Assembly: GCA_030549205.1 (NCBI GenBank)
Contig: JAUKTV010000002.1
Location: 186,001-250,000 of the forward strand
DNA length: 64,000 nt
Direction of reading: 5' to 3'
From: Apiosordaria backusii
Taxonomy: Eukaryota; Ascomycota; Sordariomycetes; Sordariales; Lasiosphaeriaceae
The notes beneath the pieces are model-generated. The model saw only the letters and a program-made list of their open reading frames with translations. It ran no database searches and was not told where the DNA came from. This document shows positions 56,017-64,000 of the stretch, in pieces (the first letter of the stretch is position 1; every line of letters begins with the position of its first letter). A program made the position numbers and the translations under genes.

Positions 56017-58118
56017 GGTCGTTAAGTTGACGGAAGCGGATTTCTCTGATGTAGATGAAGTTGACTGAAAGGAACAGAGATTTAATTATCCCTCAATGTA
56101 ATCGAACTTTGAGGCGAGTAAAGGGCGATCTAAATAGAAGTGCGAGCAGTAGGATCATGTAGGATCGGATCAGTATCACCGGATTAGTCAATGCTGCAGG
56201 CCAACGATTCTGAGTTGCTGACCGCGTCTGATGGTAAGAACACGTTATGAATGCGATATCGACTGAGATGGTTATAAACCTTCTTTGAATACCCCTATGA
56301 TACCTCAACAAAAGACCCCTATCCATGGTGGTCATCGCAGGAACGCCTTGTGCCGCTTTCATGTGCCAGGCAGTCTTCGCATGACCCATGCTGAAAGATA
56401 GTTCTGAAAGTGGATGATGGCTTTCAATATTGCCGACTAACAAAAGCCATTCATGGAAGGAGTTCGGTTGCCGGCGGTTGCTGGCAGCACAGCCCACTCC
56501 ACTGTGGCCAAGATGCTGCCTTCAAAGTGCCGGTTGAAGCAGTCGGCGAGCGCCATTCTTCAGCGGACAGTAAACGAAAATGACGGAGAGATTCGGCGTC
56601 TGACTAGTGTTGCTGTCCTCGGCCGGGCCTGGCCGCTCCTTTGCAGAGGCTTGTGAGGGTTGGCGGGGGTTGCGCCGCTGCCACGTCGAGGGAGCCATCG
56701 ACAGGGCATCGGCGTCAGCGACAACTGGAACACCAAACCGTGCCAACCCAATTTGCAATTGCGGCCGCGCTTCCTCGGACCTCAAATTGCCCCCTCGGGA
56801 ATTTCTGCAAAACTAAACGAAACCAACTTTTAGCATGTTCAGGGAAATGGAAAAGACAGGTCAAAGATGCTGGAAGGATGAAACGCCAACGAGAATGCCT
56901 TGTATTTCCACTTCTGCGTTGGATCCGCTGCAGTTGCCTCCATTTGGCATTGTGCCTTGCGGAGTGAGATCTGTCTGGGCACACCGCCACCTGCCAACCA
57001 GCCACACGCAGCTGGGATTTTCTGGGGAGCCAATCTCCACATTCCACCTCACTTCACTCCAGCTGAGTCCAGCATTGCAGTTTCAACTTCAAGATGCAAC
57101 AAGTCTGCCCAATTCCTTTGTTCTGATTTGGTCACCGACGGCCTGAGAGCCGCTGAACATAGGTTTGAGCCTCGTATTGCTCTCCATCGCGGCTGCGGTG
57201 CTTCATCTCAGTTACTGACAAGCTGGCTTCTTGCATCATTGTCGACAGCTCTCGGCCGAGTGTGGGCTTCACGACCTCGAGACAAAGGAATTGTCGAGAC
57301 GGCATTTGTTCGGCGGGATTAGACATCGGTTACACCACCCACGTCAGTCCCGTCAGTGCGTTCTTTGATTGTGTGTCCCGCAGGGTCTTCGGGGTCGTTT
57401 CTTCCATATTAGGATGATCCCCCACTCAATAAAAGATGCCGGCCACGGCCACCACGAACCACAGGGCTGGGAATGGTGATGGGGTCGCTCCGGGGGATTC
57501 CGCTCGCCCCCCACGAAACAAAACGTTACCAAATCTTGAAAGCTTATGACTTTCTCTGATTGGCGAGTATCAAGTGACGCAGCCAATCCTGAGAGCTTGA
57601 TTAGCTGCGGGGAAGCTTCGATCACCCCCAAGCTAATGCAGCCAGGGATGCACTGCATCGTTCTGTGGGAGGACGTTAGTGACGTTGCAGTCAACACCAG
57701 GCCATTTTGAACCTTCTTTGAGGATCTCACAATTTCCCCAGAGACATCCCGCAGATCCAAGGATGTCTTCCTAGACAACTCTCGGTGAATAGGGCGTCGG
57801 GGGAACAAAGACACCCACCGTCATCTCCCGCTCCTCCGGAAACCGGCCTCAGCCTGGCTTCCTATTCGTCGTGGTCATGCGACCTTCAAGCCACCACACC
57901 CAAACGCCCACCTCGGAAAACTTGCCACCCAAGGCAGTCCTGACCTTTTGAGTTTCAGTATATAGCTCGGTCGCCCCCACCGCGTAGCTAAGGCTGCACT
58001 TTTTCTTTTCTCTCTTCACAACCACTGCTCCAGACCTGCTATCTGCTCAAACGGGACAAACATAATCTCTTTCAGCACTTCGCAGCCTCGAGCTAATACA
58101 CATACAAAACCATCCATA
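56017..58118. other. Intergenic, no supported gene
   Basis: About 2.1 kb has only short overlapping frames. The left part is the promoter of the vWA-Hint gene. The right end is a strong-looking promoter and leader for the small ORF at 58119. Confidence 0.5.
57957..58118 (+). promoter_or_regulatory. TATA box and pyrimidine-rich leader
   Basis: GTATATAGCTCGG (57959-57971) is a good TATA-type core. About 40 bp on, a pyrimidine run CACTTTTTCTTTTCTCTCTTC is followed by an A/C-rich leader ending CCATCCATA-ATG. This is the usual layout of strongly expressed fungal genes and supports real transcription of the small ORF at 58119. Confidence 0.5.
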
Positions 58119-58220
58119 ATGTCTGCCTACCAACCTCGCTGCTGCCAGTGCGGAGCTATGCTCGTCATCAGCAACTCCTGCGCTCACTGCCACCACCCCC
58201 AGTGCACCGAGTGCGTTTAA
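58119..58220 (+). CDS. Tiny cysteine-rich (zinc-binding-like) protein
   Basis: A 33-codon frame encodes a peptide with seven cysteines and three histidines, including RCCQCGAM, CAHCHH and CTEC. This is a CxxC-CxxC layout like a zinc ribbon. The promoter signals upstream support expression. The end may be wrong: GTGCGT at 58211-58216 is a plausible splice donor right after CTE. The frame may therefore continue in a downstream exon, possibly the zinc-ribbon-like sequence near 59180-59258. I do not recognise a named family. Confidence 0.5.
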   Translation: MSAYQPRCCQCGAMLVISNSCAHCHHPQCTECV

Positions 58221-58903
58221 GCACCAGTCACGTCAATACAGTCATCACATCCCACCAACCAAAAGCGACACTTCTCCGGAGTCACGTCTGGGGATGATAC
58301 CCCGCCAGCACACAACACCACACACCCACCATCAACACCATCTTTTCGTTTTACTCATACCCCAGCCTTCACGATGTGCCCACGCCTCCCCTCTTGAAAA
58401 TCAGGGGAGATGACATCATCAACCACTAGCCACCAGACTAGCGGCATAAACCCCGCTAGGCGGCTGGCGGAGAACGGACCTCTTCTCGTCTGTTGAGAAT
58501 CAAAGCATTGCTGCTCGTGTTGGAAGGAACGGGAATGGAGTTGGTCACTGGCTTGGAGGACTTGGTTTGAGGATTTTTTTTGATACCCGCTATTCTTTCT
58601 TTGTTTTGTTTTGTTTCAATTCTTGTTTCGAGGGAGCCAGCGGTGATGGAGACAGGACGTTGAGGGATCCTTCTTGAGGAACTTTTGTTATGTATTATGA
58701 CAGCGATTGGATTAATTGATAACACCTTAAACATCACCCTCCTCCTTGTAGATCATGAGAACGAAGACGAGTCGGGTGCACATCCCCCTATCTACCGTAG
58801 TGTTGCACAAACATACCTACCCCCCCCTAAACATATCGCCAACAACCCCTTTTCGCTTTGAAGACACGAATATATGGCATAAAAAGACAAGTTGAGATGA
58901 TGG
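58221..58903. other. Region between two cysteine-rich frames
   Basis: No clear gene. It could be intron or 3' untranslated sequence of the gene starting at 58119. Confidence 0.35.
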
Positions 58904-59258
58904 ATGATACACATCTGGGCTTTGTTGACCAGTACCCGCGACCCGGACCCCGACTTCTACAACCGCTGGGCGCCCAAGGTGGGGAGGGACCTCACTCTCA
59001 AGACCCTCGTCAAAGAGCTCAATAGTAAAGGTGTTGAGGAAAAGAGCTTGGGCAAGAATTTCGTCAAGGTCAACACCGACAACAAGAAGTCGAAAGAGAA
59101 CAACAACAACCAGGACAACCAACAAAAGAAGAAAGGGAGAGTTATCCTCGATTGTCTTATCGGCAATAAGAAGATCTATTCTAGAGCACTGCAAGAAGTG
59201 TGATCACCATACACCGAAGAAGGCAACAATCTGCCTGGAGTGCTATTTCCCTAGGTAG
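58904..59258 (+). CDS. Possible exon(s) with zinc-ribbon-like end
   Basis: Two overlapping plus-strand frames look protein-like. One (58904-59203) has DPDFYNRWAPKVGRDLTLKT and an Asn/Lys/Gln-rich stretch. The other ends at 59256-59258 with EHCKKCDHHTPKKATICLEC, a CxxC...CxxC zinc-ribbon-like motif. They are not in one phase, so a splice or frameshift would be needed. They may belong with the small cysteine-rich frame at 58119. The evidence is weak. Confidence 0.3.
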
Positions 59259-61362
59259 GTAGGTAAGATGTCAAACGGCTCTATCTGCCAGTCAGCCAGT
59301 ATGTTTTCTGTAGGAAACAGAGAACATTTAGTTATTTGTATCTAAGGGTTTAGACATTTTATTGAAACTCTTAACATCTGCGTTCTCTTCTAGATACACT
59401 GGCTCGCAAAGTAGGTCCCTTACGGTAACCTTCTATATCCATCAAAGTCATACGATAGGATATAAACATATACCTCTACCTGGTAGACTCTCATGATGTA
59501 AAACATCAAAGGCAAAAGCCCAGAGGGGAACCAGTCTGGTTACCTTTTAAACTGGCATTCAGAACATATAAATATTCACACATCCGCACTGCATGAAACC
59601 CTAAAACGTTAAAGCATGCCCAGCTAGAAATATATCATCTAAGCGGGATGTGCTATCATTTTTGAAGTCTACACCGGAACTGATATCGTTTCATACAGCT
59701 CTGCCTATTCCCCGCGCTCATTGAAGTGAGGTACCTGGAAGTATATTAAGTAACGATCTCAATTTCTAACACCCTGGTCTAACAGTATTGCTAAGACTTC
59801 GCCCTATCATTGTTAGGACTCGGTCCTAGCATTATTAATCATCAAGACTTAGTCCAAGTAGTAGATAAGTGCTTCTAGCAAGAGAAGATAGAGCCGTCTC
59901 TCGTCTTCATAAGTTAAACATAGCCGATGATAGTGTGTCTCAACTTGAAGCAAATCTCTAGCATGTTATCTGGCAGCGTCTTTTAACTGAGCCATATACC
60001 GGCGCCTATCTACCACAGCGGGGCAATACTGGGAGCGAACCTGAGGTCCAGGCCTGGACCTGACGCTCCACAAAATCCGAAAGTCCCAGTCGAACATCAT
60101 GTCCACCACGATCATCATGTCCACGCTCCAATGGCCCCGCAAAAAGGATGGCTCTAAGGGCCCTGATTGGCCCAAGCCCTAGAACCAAAGCTTCCTATTG
60201 GTCGGTTCAATTACACTGCACTGGTGGTCAAAAATAGGGATACAACTGCAAGACGGCCTTACAATTAAACGACTACCACAGCCAGGAATTGAACCCTGGC
60301 CTTACGATAAGAAGGATATCCGTAACCTACCACTTAGTAGGCTAGCCACTTGACCATCTGGCCACTCGGCCAATCACAGATTTGATTGGTATGGCCCTGC
60401 CGGCCGTAGGCTTGATATATTGAACCTCACGGCAGGAGCCTTCAAGTGGAAATAGCCTTGGTCTGGCCGGCCAGTAGCTGTGGGGCCTGTACAGGCTGTT
60501 CGACGTGGACATGATGTTTGAACTGGACATAAGGTTCAACGGTGGCCACCATGTCCCTAAATAGGGATTTCCCACTATGGTAGGTATTCGAAATCTGAGC
60601 GGCAAGACAAAAGTCCTTTCCAGTTCATATGCAAGACACCACGAATCGGCACACTGAATCGGTTCTGTCCCTCCCACAAATGAAACCCGCAGCACTTCCT
60701 GTTCAGAATGGCTCGAGCCCCCCTTCAGCTCTTCACGCTTTGAGTCTTCTTTCAGATCCGGTCTATTCAGCCGTCTGAGTTCGGTATCACCCACCGTATC
60801 ACTGATGGTGATCCCTCCGAGTCTCGCGTGATGTGATATTGGGATCAAAGACAAGGTATAGCGAATCATCGGGCTTGGTGGGGCTGGTGTATTACAGGAT
60901 GTTTGCGTTTCGGTGGCCAAGGGAGGAGGGCATATAAATGGGGTTGTTTAGGCATTTCAATCGATATTCAGCCCTCTTCCTGTTGTTTGGGAGCCTTTAA
61001 TTTGGCACTGTACTGTAAGTTAGGAGCGGGGCGCAGATGTACACCGCATTGTCTGTCTAGTGCGTCACGATAATGGGATTGGGTTCAATGGTAGGTAGAT
61101 AGGACCTCTGAGAGGAAGTTGCTAAAGCAATACGTTGTCGTTGCCGGATTATAGCATTCTTTCATTGGTAGGCCCTCAGTGTTGTGAATATCGTCTGTGT
61201 TGAAGTGGAAAGTGTTAAGATGTGGTTATCAGGCTTGATTGACTAGCTACAGCACTTGACATGGATGGGATGGTGGCTGAATATATCCTCCGTGACCTCC
61301 TGACACCCCTGAATACCCCTGAAACCCAAGCGCCAATACATCGCTGTCATGGGGCTATGACC
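59259..61362. other. Intergenic, contains a tRNA-like relic
   Basis: About 2.1 kb has no recognisable protein gene. The frame 60342-60920 on the minus strand has no familiar content and overlaps the tRNA-like sequence. Confidence 0.5.
60265..60366 (-). repeat. tRNA-like/SINE relic
   Basis: On the minus strand there are A-box-like sequences (TGGTCAAGTGG, with a similar GGCCGAGTGGCC just before) and a B-box-like GGGTTCAATTCC about 60 bp on. The acceptor strands do not pair well, so it is not taken as a functional tRNA. A decayed SINE head or tRNA pseudogene is likely. Confidence 0.4.
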
Positions 61363-62231
61363 CTATTCTTCCGCAGAAAGCCGGCAGCATGAACCTTGCG
61401 TGTGCAGCACGACAGCCGGCAACTCAGCCGGCGGGTGGTCATATTTATTCCCATCGAGTTCTTGCGCGGTTGGTGAAACTGGTGCTGTTTTGGTCTGGTC
61501 GACGATATCGCCATTGGCAACACAAGGGTTTGTATCCATTGTTTTGTTTCGCCGGATCATGAGAAACCTCGTCACGAGAACCGTCAGCGCGATGAGCACA
61601 ACAGAACCAAGTCCGACCCCAACCCCTATCCCTATCTTTGCGGTCTGAGTAAGATCACCGCTATTGCCCGAAGCAGAGAGCTGTGACGTTGGTCCCGCCG
61701 TTTGAGTTTCAGAAGGCGTTGCGGTTGGCGTCGTGGTTGATGCCTGGGTGATATCGTCGATCCAAAACCCGCGACTGCGAAGCCTCCCTAGGCAAATGCC
61801 ATCCTCGTCCAACATGCAGTCGCCATATGGGTCAGAAAGCGTCAGTATGAAGCGCGGGTCGGCGGTGATAGCCTTGCTGTCGATAGTATCATCCTTCCCG
61901 ATGGTCCAATTGTATCTTCCAATGTTTGTAATGTTCTCTAAGATTCTAAAATCAGCTTCAGATTCTAGGGGTAATTCGATAAGATCAACTTACCAGCGAG
62001 AGTGCTGATTAGCTCGTCTTTTTTCACCCAATGCCGAACTTGCAGTGTGATACGATCATGAAAGCTTGTCCAGGCGACAGAGTATGTTTGACCGATAGTG
62101 AAATGTTCTTCTAAATCCCGAAGGCTATTGGGCGGGTTAAGGAACTGAGTTGTTCTGGCAGAGGAAAAATGGAACGTGAGCAGTGTCAGGCAAACCGCCT
62201 GTTGGACTAGGGTGGGGATCTGGATATGCAT
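61363..62231 (-). CDS. Type-I single-pass membrane protein, function unknown
   Basis: Two exons (61994-62231, 61363-61937; intron 61938-61993) give 270 residues. ATG 62231 opens a signal peptide (MHIQIPTLVQQAVCLTLLTF). The extracellular part (TQFLNPPNSLRDLEEHF, GQTYSVAWTSFHDRITLQV, YNWTIGK) resembles Ser/Thr-rich surface sensors of filamentous fungi, with a small Cys pair (GDCMLDEDGICLG). A Thr/Ser stalk, one hydrophobic helix (IGIGVGVGLGSVVLIALTVL) and a cytoplasmic tail with DQTKTAPVSPTAQELDGNKY follow. This layout is common among fungal plasma-membrane sensors and adhesin-like proteins, but no named family is assigned. The frame is open upstream of ATG 62231 only with a TTG start. Confidence 0.78.
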
Positions 62232-62762
62232 GGGTATTCGAGATTGCGCGAAAGGGATGAAGAAAGGGAGGGAAATGACGGTTGTAATGAGAAAATTTGC
62301 ACCGAGTCTCAAATTTCAAGCTGCGAAACCCCCGCCTCTTGATGGGGGTTACTTGAGATGCCTGTCCAACAGCACACGTGTAGCCGGGAGGGTTTCTCCA
62401 GCCAAACAGACAGAGAAAAAGGGTTACAAGCTGCGTGCGTGCGTCGTGAGAGGACCAAATGGAACCTTCTCAACAAGTTACACAGCTAGGTGGTCTCCGG
62501 ATACAGTCACACATTGAAGTGAGCACAAGTATCGTGTACCTCAGCAGGCTGGGAAAGTTCTCTCTTTCTTCAGAATAATCCAATACATTATCATTGCCTA
62601 TAGTATTCCAGGTTGCTCAACATTATATCCTCCCATGGACAACATGGTATACAACAAAAAAGAACATGATCGAAAAGAAGTTTGGACATCGCCACAACAT
62701 CGCCCCACACCTTACAACACAACAGATAGGTATACAGTAAAACAAAAGATATCGTCAACCGC
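62232..62762. other. Intergenic, no gene seen
   Basis: This holds the promoter of the membrane-protein gene and the 3' region of the methionine-rich gene. No other feature is recognised. Confidence 0.5.
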
Positions 62763-64000
62763 TCATGGAGAGCGAGCCATGTTGCCCTCGGACATGTTTT
62801 TGTCCATCATGTGGCTCATCGAGACATAACGTGACAGCCAGCTGACTTCGCGAGCTTTGTGGCCATTACAGCCCTTGCACCCCTTGCGAGCCTGCTCCAA
62901 CCCCATCATGCCGGCACTGACGCCGTTCTTCTGGCCAGCGGTAGCAGCAAGCCCAGTCCAACTCAGACGCTTACCACCCTTCTTGGTCTGAGAAGCAGCA
63001 TGGTAGTTGGACATGGCAGCAATCTCACGCTTCTCAGCGCAGTCCCGGTCGATCATCATGTTTGTGTCCATGCAGCTAGGGGCCGAAGCAGCACCCATCG
63101 ACATTTGGGAAGGGAACATCATCATCATGTAGTCCTCCATCATCAAGCCTGAGCACATCATCTGCATGTTCATGGCACTCTGGCTCATCTTGCCCATGGA
63201 CATGGCCTTCTTGTTATCCATGATGAAGACGCCGCCACAGAAGCGGCCGCTCATGTTCTGGCGCACGCTTTCGAGGACACCCATCTGAGCGAAGGGATCG
63301 GTGGTCATGGCGAAGTGTTCCATGTGGACACCCTTGCGGTCGTTCATCATCATGTCCATGGACTGGTGGTGGGCGGGCTCGCTGTCCATGTTGGATTCAC
63401 CACGGGGCATCATGAACTCGCAGGCGGCGGCACCGAAGGTGTAGATCTCAAGTTTGCACATCTTCTCGGCGGGCAGGTCGGAGCACAGTTGGGCCATCGC
63501 TTGGGAGACAAGGACGGCGCTGTCGTTGTGGCAAAGGACGACGCAACGTCCCATGGAGTCGTCGAGGAGAGTGGTGCGCATCTGGGCGTAAAGGTTTCTC
63601 CGGGCTTGACTGGGCATCATCATGCAACGCTGGACCATCATGCACATCATGTCGAAAGGCATACCCCAGGTGGGCATGCAGATGCACATCATGGGGCGGT
63701 TGAACATGCGGGACAGCATGGGAAGGGTCTGCTGGTGGCAATGGCGGGAGCTGGTTATCGTTAGCCGGATTCATGAAATGCTCTTAAAGAAAGTGGTGAA
63801 GAGTCTTACCTCATGCCCATGCCGCCCATGAACATCCACTTCTCATTGTCCATTTCCTGACCCATCATCCATCCCTCAGACTCCATGGCACACATATGCA
63901 TCTGCTCCTTGCCATTGATCATCCAGCACATACCCATAACCATCATGGCACATGTGCACATCCACATGGCGAACATGGCACCAGGCATCATCATCCAGAG
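62763..64000 (-). CDS. Methionine-rich protein, partial (5' end off the window)
   Basis: Exon 62763-63750 and an upstream exon from 63810 to the window edge join across intron 63751-63809 (GTAAG...GGCTAAC...CAG). Methionine makes up about 55 of 318 residues of the main exon frame and about 21 of 62 in the upstream part, with clusters such as DMMCMMVQRCMMM and EDYMMMMFPSQM. Against this, a normal folded-looking core stands out: RNLYAQMRTTLLDD, RCVVLCHNDSAVLVSQAMA, LEIYTFGAAACEF, HMEHFAMTTDPFAQMGVLES, and GRFCGGVFIMDN. A C-terminal block follows (GKRLSWTGLAATAGQKN, GLEQARKGCKGCNGHKAREV). The core order resembles alpha/beta-hydrolase-like fungal proteins, but the usual GxSxG nucleophile elbow reads CHNDSA. 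Clustered Met, Cys and His could bind copper. Function is unknown. Confidence 0.7.

Noticed and set aside
63315..63764. His/Val-rich plus-strand frame opposite the methionine-rich gene
   Set aside because: It is the antisense shadow of ATG-rich coding sequence (CAT = His). The minus strand has splice sites and family-like motifs.

Overview
The window looks like a chromosome segment of a filamentous ascomycete (Pezizomycotina, probably a Sordariomycete; this is an inference). Genes carry short introns of about 50-75 bp with GT...CTAAC...AG signals. Long stretches are extremely AT-rich and gene-free, as expected from repeat-induced point mutation (RIP). Most stop codons in the broken genes are explained by C-to-T changes (CAA/CAG/CGA to TAA/TAG/TGA). 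Families such as PXB/DUF3818, DUF3176, DUF7726, PTH11-like rhodopsin-fold receptors and the vWA-Hint protein fit a fungus.

Layout. 1-18.4 kb is a transposon graveyard. RIP-flattened AT-rich DNA holds diverged copies of one dispersed element (segments A, B and C). Four islands of normal base composition interrupt it: an LTR-like end at the left edge, a solo LTR with a perfect CTTAA target duplication (3298-3727), a Helitron of about 6.2 kb (4381-10550), and a tRNA-headed SINE-like element (about 16.8-17.3 kb). 18.4-28.9 kb is a transition zone: an intact gene of unknown family next to its broken duplicate, several pseudogenes (DUF3176, a small hydrophobic ORF), and nested relics of an LTR element, a LINE and a Fot1/pogo transposon. 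From 29.8 kb the window is ordinary euchromatin: a secreted carboxylesterase, a seven-helix receptor-like protein, two RIP-type pseudogenes (HeLo/STAND-like and DUF7726), a PXB-DUF3818 protein, an ascorbate-oxidase-like multicopper oxidase, a GPI-anchored protein, a coiled-coil protein, a 3-ketoacyl-CoA thiolase, a vWA-Vwaint-Hint protein, a tiny cysteine-rich ORF, a type-I membrane protein, and a methionine-rich protein cut by the right edge.

The intact genes do not form an obvious pathway or biosynthetic cluster. They are housekeeping, membrane and secreted genes next to a RIP-silenced region. The points most worth a second look are the vWA-Hint protein, the methionine-rich protein, three G-run frameshifts that look like one systematic base-calling error, the Helitron with matching inverted ends and mild damage, and the A/B/C mosaic of RIPped repeats.

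Limits: no database search or alignment was run. Family names rest on recognised motifs, and exon boundaries were read by eye from splice signals and reading-frame continuity.
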